DNA from: Neolewinella antarctica
Lineage (GTDB): Bacteria; Bacteroidota; Bacteroidia; Chitinophagales; Saprospiraceae
DNA length: 64,000 nt
Assembly (NCBI RefSeq): GCF_011927835.1
Contig: NZ_JAATJH010000001.1
Span: forward strand, 883,104-947,103
Direction: 5' to 3'
Of the stretch, positions 24,677-35,100 are shown piece by piece. The position numbers were made by a program, and so were the translations under genes. The notes under the pieces were generated by a model. The model ran no database searches. It was not told where the DNA came from and saw only the letters and a list, made by a program, of their open reading frames with translations. The number at the start of each line of letters is the position of its first letter. Positions within the stretch are counted from its first letter, which is position 1.

Positions 24677-27600
24677 TTATCGCAACACGTTAACCGTGCC
24701 GCTGAGGTCGAGGGTAGACTCATCAAAATAAGTTAATCTTGCCCGCCACACGTAGGTGCCTGATTCAACGGGTTGGTTGCTTCCGTTGAGCCCCGCCCAA
24801 CCAGCGTCTATGTCGTTAACGTTGACGCCCGTTTGCTCGTAAACGAGTCCACCCCAACGATCGTATATCTGTAACAGCCCGATACTAACGACTTCTCTGT
24901 CCTTGGCCTGTAGGGTGAAGAAATCGTTCACCCCATCGTTGTTGGGGGAAAAAGCCGTTGGGGCGTATATGGGCCTGCCCTGCTGTACCAGAATGCTGAG
25001 TTCGTCGAAGGCCGTACAGCCAAGTTCGTCCGTGATGGTAACGACCAAGTCAGTACTAACCTCGGCCCGAAAAAGCAGACTCCGGCTGACCGAGTCAATT
25101 TCACTCGCTAAGCCGGTAACGTTCGCACTGGAGATTACGGTAGCGTTGGTGATCAACGGAAGGTCGATCAAATCACCGAACTGTGCGTCGATGTCGGGGC
25201 CGATTTCAAGCCGCAAGCTATCGGGCTGTACGATGATGACCGTGGTGCTGTCACTTGAGCATCCGTTTTCATCCTGTACCACAAAGCTGTAGGTACCCGG
25301 ACCAAGGTTAATTAACGGTTCGCTCGCGTTAAAGAAAGTATTATCGTTATTGTAGCGAAAGGTCAAGTTACCCGTGCCGCCGGTAGCATTGACGAGGATG
25401 GCACCATCCGCAAAGCCAAAGCACGATACCGAATCGACCACGGGGGTGGAACCGAGGGGAAGCGGAAAAACGTATTCAAGGGTATCCACGCCCACGCAGC
25501 CTTTCTCCGAAGTAACCACTACCGTGTTTATGCCTTCGTTAGCGAGTACAATAGTGTCTGAGAATCGCTGACCATCGTTCCAATTAACGGTCGCACCAGT
25601 TGGGCTATTGATACCAATTTTCTGAACCCCACCGGGGCAGTTGTCAGGAGCGGACGCAATAACCGGTTCGGGAGATTCATCGACCTCTAAGCTAATGTCC
25701 AGGTTCGTGATACAGCCCAGGTCGTTTACTGCTCTGGCGGTGTAAGTGCCCGCTTGATTTGTATTCAGTTCCGCGGTAGTTTGCTCAACTGGTGTTGCGT
25801 TCGTCCAGAATATGTTCGAAAAAGTGTCCGTGGCCGCAGTTATTTGAATGCCCTCGCTACTGCAGGAAAGATAAATATTATCCGTCGCCGTGGGCGATAG
25901 ATCAATTGAGGGGAGTACGTTGCGCCCGGGAACAAGAATATCGGCCGTTAAGGGGCAGCGATCCGTTGTTACATTCAGCGTATATATTCGGTCCGTGCTG
26001 TCCGGCGTCACCACAATTTCATTTCCTTGCCCGACCGCAGTTCCATCTTGGTCGAGCCAAGTAAATTCACCCGGGAGCGTATCCGTAAAGAGGCGAACCG
26101 TGGGCTCGCAGGTGTAAGAATAAGCTAACTGCTCGGCCAAATCGCGAACTTCCACTTCAAAATCAGAAGTGACGCCACACGCATCTTCGATAACGAAACT
26201 GGCAAAGCCAGTTTGACGTGAAGGCAGAGTCAAACTAACCCCTTCCCCGACACCGTAGGTAGCCAGGACCTGAGTACGGTCGTCATTGTCGAGTTCACTG
26301 ATGGTATACGGTCCGAATCCAAACTGGGGAGTTAGACTGAACTGCGCCTCGTTGGTACCTTCGCAGAGATAATTGTCCAACACGGCTACTTCAATGGGTA
26401 GGTAAGCCGGCACGGTGAATGACATGGTGTCGATTGGGCAACCCGCACTACCAAAGCCAAGCCCGACGCCAACGGTATAATCTCCGGGAGCGAGTCCGGT
26501 AATGATACTATCCCGGTAAACGCGGCCATTGATTACGAAGTAGTCAGACTGCCCGTTTGTAATGCCCGTTAACAAATCTAAATTTTCGAAATAGTCTCTC
26601 CACTCTTCCCCAGTTCGACGGAAGGCACTGACGGTAATCGTGCCGCCTTCCGGGCAGACGGAATTTACCGTGACGGAATCAATTCTTTGCTCGACCAAGT
26701 CCGGTAGATCGATCTGCTTACTTCCACAGCGGGATAGAGATGTAATCAAGTAGCTTCCGGGAGAGACAACGTACGGGGGCGCAAAAAAACTACACTCACT
26801 CACACCAAAATTAAGCAGTAGTGTGTCAATACTCGAATCGTCAGCTGATCTTATCCGGAAGGGACCATCGTTGCTATTAAGTAGGATATTGTAGACTAGC
26901 CCGCATTCACCATTGATGTCCTTGGCGTAGCTGGGGTTAATTGTGATTGCTGGTTCGAAGGGAGTTACACCAACGAGCTCAACGGTATTTTCTAGGTCAG
27001 TTACCGTGCAGGAGTTACTCAGCTTCACGGTGTACGTACCGCTCGTTAAGTTCGTAAATAAACCTGACGAATTGGGCACCTTGATTTGTTGCCCCGTGTC
27101 GTCGAAAAGAGTAAACACGTGCGTAGGGTCCTTGACTAATCTTCTGCTCTCGGTTCCGTTATCACAGTTAAAGAGTTGAGTAGCGTTTGCGATAATACCG
27201 TCACAAGTCGAGATTAATTCAAGTACGACGGTATCACGACAAGTTGTTCGATCCCCACAATCGTCTTCGATCACGATCCGGTTTCGCCCAATCGTCATCC
27301 CCTCGGAAAACTCCGCGGGTTGCTGTTTACTTTCTAATACTACCTGTGGTTCACCGGGGCAGGTCTCACACGTAATGATTACCGGATAACTGGCATCTGA
27401 ATCACAGGTCCTTCCTACGGTCAACTCTAGAGTTGGGTCGCTGCAATTTTGCGCCGGTGTGGGAGTAGTCAATTGATTTGGCGTGTAGGTTGACCTTCCC
27501 CGAATTATGTTACCACACGCATCTTCCGTTATTAATGAAACGGACTGCGTCCCGGGAGGTATGCCCGTAATCACCGGATCCATGGATTCAATAATAGTGC

Positions 27601-28453
27601 CATCCGCGTTCAATCTGAAAGTCAACGGAGCATTTACTCCCGTGCCCACCGACACGGTAGCAGTTCCTTCAAAAAAATTCACGCAGGATAACGTGGCGTC
27701 GCCTCTTCGATCAAGGTTCAGTGGCCGGATGAATGGTTCGTTTCCGCAAGTACCCTGAATTTCTACCGTAGGGTCGCACCCGATCTGATCGAAAGAGAAA
27801 AAACCGTTGTTGTTGTTAAAGCTTCCTAAGCTACTGGTTAGTGTGTAAGTAAATGGCCCAACGCCGGTCTGCGCCGTGACCTCGACGCCCGTGTCCGTTC
27901 TGACTCTAGTAAAACCCCGCACAAAAACGGTGCGGCCATTTAGCGAAAAAGTACGGCTATTTCCACATTGATCAAATACAACGCCCGACGCAACCTCACC
28001 ACCAAGATCGGAGAGGGTCAGTGCATCCGGTGAGGTTATCGTAAAGCTTCCGGTATTCGTAATGCTGTAATCGTACACGTAGGGTCCCTGCCCGCCCCTA
28101 GCGGTCACTACTGCATCACAACCGGAGAAGCTAGTACGCACCGATAAGGGCGTTGTGTTGGCAGCGATGTTAAACGAAGAGGTATCCCGCTCTCCCGAAA
28201 GCCGGTCCGACGTAATCAGTACGTAATCGCAGCCCTTTAGCCGCGTGAAGTTCGGCCTCGATTGAGCGGGGAAAAAATCACCGCATACGTTACTTAACTG
28301 GTACCGGAAGTTGCCACTGCCCCCGCTAGTTGTCACCGAGGCCGCGCCGTTACCTCGGCAGTTCGCGTCCGTAGCAGACACGGAGGTAGTAAAGGCCTGT
28401 GCGGAAAGAGCAGAGCAAAGCAAGAGTGAGAATAACGTGTAAACTAATTTCAT
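24677..28453 (-). CDS. Giant T9SS type B secreted protein (paralog 1)
   Basis: The 1258-residue protein begins with the signal peptide MKLVYTLFSLLLCSALSAQ. It is built of many beta-rich, Cys-containing immunoglobulin-like units; one near residues 1040-1110 has the SprB-repeat pattern SCFGFADGAILVNATGGTG...GTYSFVVQDENGC. The last about 95 residues are a type B (gliding-associated, CHU_C-like) sorting domain: PTAFSPNNDGVNDFFTL, YDRWGGLVYEQ, GTYVWRARLTYFD. It would be secreted by T9SS and either anchored or released, and SprB-type proteins are adhesins. It is closely related over its whole length to the gene at 32143-35904. Confidence 0.92.
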   Translation of the reverse strand: MKLVYTLFSLLLCSALSAQAFTTSVSATDANCRGNGAASVTTSGGSGNFRYQLSNVCGDFFPAQSRPNFTRLKGCDYVLITSDRLSGERDTSSFNIAANTTPLSVRTSFSGCDAVVTARGGQGPYVYDYSITNTGSFTITSPDALTLSDLGGEVASGVVFDQCGNSRTFSLNGRTVFVRGFTRVRTDTGVEVTAQTGVGPFTYTLTSSLGSFNNNNGFFSFDQIGCDPTVEIQGTCGNEPFIRPLNLDRRGDATLSCVNFFEGTATVSVGTGVNAPLTFRLNADGTIIESMDPVITGIPPGTQSVSLITEDACGNIIRGRSTYTPNQLTTPTPAQNCSDPTLELTVGRTCDSDASYPVIITCETCPGEPQVVLESKQQPAEFSEGMTIGRNRIVIEDDCGDRTTCRDTVVLELISTCDGIIANATQLFNCDNGTESRRLVKDPTHVFTLFDDTGQQIKVPNSSGLFTNLTSGTYTVKLSNSCTVTDLENTVELVGVTPFEPAITINPSYAKDINGECGLVYNILLNSNDGPFRIRSADDSSIDTLLLNFGVSECSFFAPPYVVSPGSYLITSLSRCGSKQIDLPDLVEQRIDSVTVNSVCPEGGTITVSAFRRTGEEWRDYFENLDLLTGITNGQSDYFVINGRVYRDSIITGLAPGDYTVGVGLGFGSAGCPIDTMSFTVPAYLPIEVAVLDNYLCEGTNEAQFSLTPQFGFGPYTISELDNDDRTQVLATYGVGEGVSLTLPSRQTGFASFVIEDACGVTSDFEVEVRDLAEQLAYSYTCEPTVRLFTDTLPGEFTWLDQDGTAVGQGNEIVVTPDSTDRIYTLNVTTDRCPLTADILVPGRNVLPSIDLSPTATDNIYLSCSSEGIQITAATDTFSNIFWTNATPVEQTTAELNTNQAGTYTARAVNDLGCITNLDISLEVDESPEPVIASAPDNCPGGVQKIGINSPTGATVNWNDGQRFSDTIVLANEGINTVVVTSEKGCVGVDTLEYVFPLPLGSTPVVDSVSCFGFADGAILVNATGGTGNLTFRYNNDNTFFNASEPLINLGPGTYSFVVQDENGCSSDSTTVIIVQPDSLRLEIGPDIDAQFGDLIDLPLITNATVISSANVTGLASEIDSVSRSLLFRAEVSTDLVVTITDELGCTAFDELSILVQQGRPIYAPTAFSPNNDGVNDFFTLQAKDREVVSIGLLQIYDRWGGLVYEQTGVNVNDIDAGWAGLNGSNQPVESGTYVWRARLTYFDESTLDLSGTVNVLR

Positions 28454-28884
28454 AGGAGAGGTTAAACGTGCAGTAGTGCCCGAGGCAAAGTACTAACGGC
28501 CGAAAGCGATCAACTTACGGACTGAGAATGAAACTGGATTTGATCAAGTCTGAAGTAGTAACGGTAAACATTTCATCTGAATTATGCCAGTGCTAAAATC
28601 ACCGAGCATGCTCCAGTAAGCGGGCTCCTTCGCGGAGCAATGCAATGAGGCCGCAAAGATAAGGAAACATTGGGACGTCGCTGCTTTACGGCAGGCACAC
28701 CCCACCCTGGCAAGCAGTCGGATACTGCTTACTTTACCGGCTGATTTACCTAATTTGAGCGGTACGAAGTGGTAGCCGGCTAACGAAAAAGCGGGCACGC
28801 CGCTCACTTCTCTAATCGATCGCTGCTTCGTCACCTCTCGGTACTCGAGTTTTCAGCCGAACACCATCACCCCAACACGAAAAC
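28454..28884. other. Intergenic region upstream of T9SS type B gene
   Basis: These 431 bp separate two divergent genes. On the minus strand a perfect -7 box TATCTTTG lies at 28654-28661 and would give the T9SS gene a leader of about 200 bases. A gctcc/ggagc hairpin sits at 28623-28637 in that leader. A frame across 28544-28834 has no recognisable character. The first 27 bases before the ATG resemble those before the paralog at 35904. Confidence 0.45.
28654..28661 (-). promoter_or_regulatory. Candidate -7 promoter element of T9SS type B paralog 1
   Basis: The minus-strand sequence TATCTTTG, followed by CGG, matches TAnnTTTG exactly. No TTTG at -33 is visible. It implies a long untranslated leader. 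Confidence 0.45.
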
Positions 28885-29403
28885 GTGCCCCTACCCGACC
28901 CCACCCCCTTTCTCACCGGCCTATTCAATCTCCTGGAACAAACGCCCGGCCAGTTCGACCACCTGTACCTCGACCACATTTGCTACCGGGTCACCTCGAC
29001 ACCGGAATACGAGCGGCTGCGAACCGAACTGAGCGGGGCGAACCGACTACTCATTGAAAGTAACATCGGTGGGCGGCCGATCGCGACCTTTCACCTAAGT
29101 CACCCCTTCTCGTTCCGGGGGAGAGAAATTTCGGTCCTCGAGTTACCCGCCCCAAAGATGGGTAGCCCCTACGCCAATGGCTACGAACACGTGGAGCTCG
29201 TGACCGATCGACCGCTAATAGATTTTGTGGTCGCGTTGACCGACGATTTCGGGATAGATCAGAAGCAACTGGACACGGCTGGCATGAAGAAAGCGCGCAA
29301 TCGGGACGTTAGGCTCGAACTCGCAGCCGGCGTCAGCGTCAAATTCCACGAACGGTCCCTCGCGGAGGTGATCGCGACCGAATTGTCGGCGACGAACAAT
29401 TAA
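28885..29403 (+). CDS. VOC-superfamily protein, YecM-like
   Basis: The 172-residue product starts at GTG 28885 (MPLPDPTPFLTGLFNLL); no ATG is nearby. The pattern HLYLDHICYRVTSTPEYERLRTEL, then IGGRPIATFHLSHPF, ISVLELPAPKMGSPYANGYEHVELV and a closing VSVKFHERSL fits the YecM-like (DUF991) branch of the vicinal oxygen chelate fold, with conserved His/Glu metal ligands. The enzymatic role of the branch is unknown. It is followed by the metallo-hydrolase gene after 55 bp on the same strand. Confidence 0.8.
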   Translation: MPLPDPTPFLTGLFNLLEQTPGQFDHLYLDHICYRVTSTPEYERLRTELSGANRLLIESNIGGRPIATFHLSHPFSFRGREISVLELPAPKMGSPYANGYEHVELVTDRPLIDFVVALTDDFGIDQKQLDTAGMKKARNRDVRLELAAGVSVKFHERSLAEVIATELSATNN

Positions 29404-29458
29404 CCGGCACCGGAGGCGTCCTACCTTACGGTAGTTCACCACCGCTAAATCTAAGCCC

Positions 29459-30382
29459 ATGCAACGCCGGCAATTCCTCCGAAACTCGCTCGCCGCGACG
29501 CTACTCGCCAACCCTACGCTGCGGTTGTTCAGTCAGTCGCAACCAATTGCGGAGGGTGGTGATTTCCAAATGATCCGCGGCAATGTTGGCTATTACACGA
29601 ACCGGGGCGGAACGATCGGTCTGTACCTGCCGGACGGCAAACCACGGGGCGGCGTCATCGTCGACACGCAGTTCCCGGATGCGGCAGAAGAGTTGCTGGC
29701 AACGCTGCGTGAACTCGGTGACTTGACGCAGTTTGCCATTCTCGCCAACACCCACCACCACGGCGACCACACGGGCGGTAACGCCATCATCGCACCACTG
29801 GCCAAACAGTACATTATGCACGACGTCGCCCGAGAAAGTTTACTGGCTACGCTGGCTGCAAATGACAAGATTGGGTCGATTCCGCTACCAAAAACGACAT
29901 TTTCGGGTACGTGGTCTACCAACCTCCCGCAGGGCAAAGAAGTCGTTGCCCTGCGTCATTTCGGCGCGGCACATACGGGTGGTGACGTGGTCGTCCACTT
30001 CGAGAACGCAAACGTGGCCCACCTCGGTGACTTACTTTTTAACCGACGCTTTCCCTACATCGACACCGCGGCGGGCGGAGACATTCTTAACTGGCCGGTT
30101 GTGCTGAGAAAGATCCGAATTTTTTACGGTAAGAATACGCTTTACATCTTTGGCCACGCTGCTGATGGCTACCCCGTCTTCGGCACTACGTCTGACATCA
30201 AGGCTTTCGAAAATTACCTGGAGCGCTTGCAGATTTACGTCCGTAAGGAGATTCGTAAAGGCACTTCTCTGGTAGATTTGAAAGCCAAAACGGAAACCAT
30301 CCCCGGCGCGCCGACCTGGAATTTTGGGGAGCGGTTACGGGATTTGAATTTAGAGGTTATGTACGGTGCGCTTTCGGAATGA
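29459..30382 (+). CDS. Exported metallo-beta-lactamase-fold hydrolase
   Basis: The 307-residue product begins MQRRQFLRNSLAATLLANP, a twin-arginine type signal (RRQFL). The MBL motif THHHGDHTGG near residue 98 supplies the zinc ligands, with further ligands in AAHTGGDVVVHF and LGDLLFNRRFPYID (His/Asp), and HAADGYPVF near the end. This layout fits the MBL-fold hydrolases related to subclass B3/SoxH-like proteins rather than classical antibiotic lactamases. Export in folded form with bound metal fits a Tat route. The substrate is unknown. TACCTTAC at about 29422 could be its -7 element. Confidence 0.88.
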   Translation: MQRRQFLRNSLAATLLANPTLRLFSQSQPIAEGGDFQMIRGNVGYYTNRGGTIGLYLPDGKPRGGVIVDTQFPDAAEELLATLRELGDLTQFAILANTHHHGDHTGGNAIIAPLAKQYIMHDVARESLLATLAANDKIGSIPLPKTTFSGTWSTNLPQGKEVVALRHFGAAHTGGDVVVHFENANVAHLGDLLFNRRFPYIDTAAGGDILNWPVVLRKIRIFYGKNTLYIFGHAADGYPVFGTTSDIKAFENYLERLQIYVRKEIRKGTSLVDLKAKTETIPGAPTWNFGERLRDLNLEVMYGALSE

Positions 30383-30413
30383 CCGCCGTGCGATTTGCTC
30401 ATTGGCATGAAGG

Positions 30414-30431
30414 GGGCGCGGACGCGGGTGC
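30414..30431 (+). repeat. Dispersed GC-rich repeat, intergenic copy
   Basis: The core gggcgcggacgcgggtgc is followed by agggtgtatcaggaaagaag, matching the extended consensus. It lies in the 142-bp gap between the MBL-fold gene and the photolyase gene. Confidence 0.7.
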
Positions 30432-30524
30432 AGGGTGTATCAGGAAAGAAGCCGTGTTCACTTGGGCAGCTACCTAACAAGCCGCCTACTAAACAAAAGC
30501 ACGGCGAATGCTGGTTAAACAGGC

Positions 30525-32159
30525 ATGTCCACCCACGCAATCTACTGGCTCAAGCGCGACTTCCGGTTAGCGGATAATCCCGCCCTGACGGCCGCCCTCG
30601 AGCAGTTTGACTCAGTCACCCCCGTCTTCATCCTGGAACCTTCCGCCCTCAGCGCCCCCGAAACCAGCTTCCTGCACGTTCACGCGCAGTGCGATGCGTT
30701 CAACGGATTAACCCTGCACCTGCGACAGCGCACCAAAAGCGAAGATCAGATACTGGGGTTGATGCACGAAGAAGTCGTGGTGGCGCTTGAAAAATTGTAC
30801 CGCGCAAAACCGTTCGCTGCATTAATTAGCCACTTTGAAACTGGCGTGAACCGAACCTTCGCGCGCGACAAAGCTGCCAAGAAATGGTGCAATCATACGG
30901 GAGTTGCGTGGCAGGAGCACCGGCAAACCGGGGTTTTCCGTGGGCCCGTCGACCGCGACGTTCGCCACAAAGACTGGGAAGCATTCTACAAGGCCGATCG
31001 CTTACCGATTCCCACAGCTTTGCATTTACTGAAAATTCCGGATGAGTACACGGAGATTCTACAACTACCCAAATCCGAGCAACGCACGTACGCACCGGCG
31101 ACCGAATTAGCGTCAGATAAGTGGATGACCGACCCGGCACTGTTGGGTCGTATGCACGCCGGGCCACTCCTACCGGAGCATTTTGGTCACGTGCTCAGTG
31201 CCGAGCAGTTACGCTACGTTCAGCCCGTCTCCGAGCAGGCAGCCGAAATTACCTTAACCAGCTTTCACCAACAACGGGCACTGGATTACAGCAAAGGAAT
31301 GTCGAGCCCGAATACCGCGTTTTACCGGTGTAGTCGGCTCAGCGTGCACCTGGCGTGGGGGACGATTTCCGGCCGCTGCGCCTACCAACGCACCCAGACT
31401 TACTACGATGCGCTCAAAGAAAGTGATCTGGAAAACGCCGGTACCTGGCGGAAAAACTTACGCTCTTTCCTCAGTCGACTCCACTGGCGCGACCACTTTA
31501 CGCAGCGGTTGGAGACGGAGGTAGCAATGGAACACCGACCACTCAACCCAAATTTTCATAAATTAAAGCTGGAAGACAGCGATGAACTCTACCGAGCCTG
31601 GATAACCGGGACCACCGGCTACCCAATGGTCGACGCCTGCATCCGCTGCATGGCCGTGACCGGCTACATCAACTTTCGGATGAGGGCCATGCTGACCAGC
31701 ACGGCGGCGCACATGTTTCACCTCGATTTCCGCAGTATCGACAAACCGATGGCGCGGCTTTATACAGACTACGAGCCCGGCATTCACCTCGCGCAGCTAC
31801 AGATGCAGGCCGGCATGGTTGGCATTAATACTTTACGTACTTATAGCCCCGACAAACAGTTTTTGGACCACGACCCGGAGGCGGCATTCGTTCACCGCTG
31901 GGTACCAGAATTAAGACCCTACACCGCCGCGGAGATTAGCAAACGTGATCTTACCCAGGGCCTGGGGGATTACCCCCCGGCAGTGGTGGAACGAATGGAA
32001 CGAATCCGCGCTTACAAAAAGATTATTGGCGACCTCAAATTCCAGCCCGGGGGACGGGAAATCACCCAGGCGGTGTTCGATAAACACGGCAGCCGTCGCG
32101 GTCCACGCCGCAAGAAAAAGACCCCACCCAAAAAGAAAAATACTACCGCAAAAGATTAA
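30525..32159 (+). CDS. Deoxyribodipyrimidine photolyase / cryptochrome family protein
   Basis: The 544-residue flavoprotein has the N-terminal antenna domain (HAIYWLKRDFRLADNPAL) and the C-terminal FAD domain. FAD-binding segments are SSPNTAFYRCSRLSVHLAWG from about residue 260, TGYPMVDACIRCM and YEPGIHLAQLQMQAGMVGIN from about residue 415. Photolyases repair cyclobutane dimers by light-driven electron transfer; a cryptochrome-type signalling role cannot be excluded. The C-terminus is an unusual Lys/Arg-rich tail (RRGPRRKKKTPPKKKN), perhaps a nonspecific DNA contact. The last 17 bp overlap the 3' end of the convergent T9SS type B gene. Confidence 0.93.
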   Translation: MSTHAIYWLKRDFRLADNPALTAALEQFDSVTPVFILEPSALSAPETSFLHVHAQCDAFNGLTLHLRQRTKSEDQILGLMHEEVVVALEKLYRAKPFAALISHFETGVNRTFARDKAAKKWCNHTGVAWQEHRQTGVFRGPVDRDVRHKDWEAFYKADRLPIPTALHLLKIPDEYTEILQLPKSEQRTYAPATELASDKWMTDPALLGRMHAGPLLPEHFGHVLSAEQLRYVQPVSEQAAEITLTSFHQQRALDYSKGMSSPNTAFYRCSRLSVHLAWGTISGRCAYQRTQTYYDALKESDLENAGTWRKNLRSFLSRLHWRDHFTQRLETEVAMEHRPLNPNFHKLKLEDSDELYRAWITGTTGYPMVDACIRCMAVTGYINFRMRAMLTSTAAHMFHLDFRSIDKPMARLYTDYEPGIHLAQLQMQAGMVGINTLRTYSPDKQFLDHDPEAAFVHRWVPELRPYTAAEISKRDLTQGLGDYPPAVVERMERIRAYKKIIGDLKFQPGGREITQAVFDKHGSRRGPRRKKKTPPKKKNTTAKD

Positions 32160-35100
32160 CTACCCCACTGAGGGTACGATTGGAGCCATCGAAATAGATC
32201 ACTTTGGCTCGCCACACGTAAGTTCCCGAATCTGCCGGCTGGCTATTCCGGTCAACCCCCGCCCACCCGGAAGACAATTCATTAATGGACGCATCAGTTT
32301 GTTCGTAGACCATGCCCCCCCACCGGTCGTAGACTTGTAGTAACTCGATGCGGGCTATGTCGCTATCCCCACCCTGTAGTGTGAAAAAATCATTGACCCC
32401 GTCTCCGTTCGGCGAGAAGGCCGTTGGTGAATACAGCAGTTTTGCGTCATTGACTACTACGTTGACTTGAGCGGATGCCGTACAGCCGATGGCATCGGTT
32501 ATGTTAATGAGAAGACGAGTTGACGACACCGCCCGGAACGTAAAGCTCCTGTTCGCGAGGTCAAAGTCGCCCTCCACACCGTCGGCGTTAGCAGCGGCGA
32601 GCAAATTGGCGTTGGTAAGCAACGGGAGATTGATGGTTTCCCCGAAGCGGGTGGCGAAGTTGGGTTGAAGCTCCAGCTGGAGGCTGTCTGGCTGCCCAAT
32701 CACGAGGGCCGTATCCGCCAGGCAGCCATTCTCGTCCTGAATACCGATGGAGTATTCGCCAGCATCAAGGCCACTGGCCAGTTCCCCTACATCAAGCAAC
32801 ACGCCATCTCCATAACCGAAGACCAAAGCCCCCGTGCCACCGCTAGCCGCAACGGATATGCGACCGTCCTTAACCCCAAAGCAAGATACGGAGTCACCTA
32901 CGGCCGTAAAACTGATTGGTACCGGAAAGAAATAAGCTAGCGTATCTACGCCCACGCAACCTTCATCCGAGGTCACCACTACTGTATTGACGCCTTCGCT
33001 AACGAGCGCGATGGTATCCTGAGCTTGTTGACCGTCGTTCCAACTAACCGTACTGCCGGGCGGGCTTTCGATACCAATTTTTTGCGTTCCACCTGGGCAG
33101 TTGTCTCCGGCGGGGCGAATCATTGGCGTTGGGACTCGACCACCAATAAACGTTATGATTGAGTCAGCGACGCAACCCAGATCATTCACCGCCGTGGCGG
33201 TGTACTCACCCGTTACGAACGGGATAAGCACGGCAATTGAAGATCCCGGCGGCTCGGAATCGGACCAGGAAATAGTGGAAAAATCATCCGTCGTGGCGGT
33301 AATCGAAAACTCTCCGTCGTTACACGATAGGTAGGTGCCGTCCGTCGCCGAGGGAGATATGGTTAATGATGGAATGATGTCCCGCCCGGGCACGGATACC
33401 TCAGCCGTCAACAAACAAGTAGCCGTTTGCACTTCCAAGCTGTAGGTTTGGTCTACGCCAGAAGGTGCGACCGTGATATCATTGCTCCCCCCCACCACGG
33501 AGTTGCTCTGATCGAACCAGGTAAATACACCGTCGATGGTGTCGGTAAACAACCGGGCGGTGGCGGGCTCACAGATGTACGCTAAGTTTAACTCGTCCTC
33601 CAGGTCACGAACTTCCACCTGCAGTGGGAAAGTCACGCCGCAGGCATCCTCGACGACAAAATTCAGCACACCTTTCTGTACTGCAATCAGCTCAAGGCTA
33701 TCCCCCTCAACTACGGTAAACGAACGAATGGTTTGCGTGGGGTCGTCGCCATCAACTTCCCTGATCTCGTAAGGCCCGCTCCCTTTTATTGGGACAATGC
33801 TGAATGGTGCTTCACCAGAATTTGCACAGAGATAGTTATCGCTCGCCATCAATTCAACCGGTTCGTAAGTTGGGATGGTGAAAGAAAAGGTGTCTAAGAG
33901 GCAGTCCTGCCGCTCGAAACCCGCCCCAACGCCCACGACGTAATCGCCGGGGGGAAGACCGGTGATGACGTCGGTCCGGTAAATCTGGCCATTAATTACG
34001 TAGTAATCTCTTTGGCCCCTGATGGTCGCTTCGTAGCCGAATCCGCGGTAGAAATTCCTCCAATTATTCACGGTCCGGCGCTCGGCCGTGATCGTTACCG
34101 TAGCACCTTCCGGACAGATAGAGTTAATTTCGACGGTATCAATCCTTTCCTGCACGATGTCGGGCAGTTCAATAACCTTATTTCCACAGAGGGAAAGCGA
34201 AGTTATTTCGTAGCGCCCCGGAAATAATGGAGAGGGGAAAATGAAATCTTCACAGTCATCCAGTCCAAAGTCATTTAGCACCAAGCTAAAGGAAGGGTCG
34301 TCGAGGCCCCGAATTTGGTAGGGACCTCCGTCTTTACGAAGAGAAACTTGGTAGGACACCCTACACTCCCCGTCACCGTCCGGCTCAAAATTAGGTTCGA
34401 CCGTAATGGCGGGGTCAATCGAAGTCGATCCACCCAGTGTTACGTCAGCTACTTTGGGCGTCGTGCAGGGGTTCTCTACCCGGACCGTATAGTTGCCCGG
34501 CGGTAGATTGGTAAAGCGACCGGTAGCATTATCTTTAACGGGGACGCCAGCGCTACTCAAAAAATACCTATTACCCGGGTCTTGGATTACCCGCCGGCTG
34601 ATCGTCCCACTCTCGCAGTTGAACCGTTGGATCAAGTTCGCGATAATGGAGTCGCAGGCCGGGATGACTTCGAGCAGAATCGTATCCTGGCACGTCATAA
34701 TGTCTCCACAAGCGTCTTCGACCCTGATCCGGTAGTTACCGATGTCCGTTCCGTTGGCGAACACCATCAGTTCGTCTTCTTTCGTCTGCGTTAATTCTGG
34801 GGAACCCGGACAAGTCTCACACGTGATGTTAACCGGAAGACTCGTGTTCGTACCGCAGGCTCGGCCGACGGACAACGCTAGAGAAGTATCATTACAATCC
34901 AGTGCGGGCGAGGGAGTAATTAACCTATTGGGGGTGAAAACCGCCGTATCCTCGATGGTATTCCCGCAGCCGTCCGTCACCTCCAGGGTGACGCGCCGCG
35001 TGCCGGGTGGTATGCCCGTAATGATTGGGTCGGAGGAGGTAATCTCGACACCATCGGCCACAATCTTAAAAACGAATGGTGGTTCCGCTGCAGCACCAAC

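Noticed and set aside
28544-28834. 96-codon minus-strand frame upstream of the T9SS type B gene
   Set aside because: Composition is unlike the neighbouring genes, no motif is visible, and a perfect -7 promoter box lies within it.
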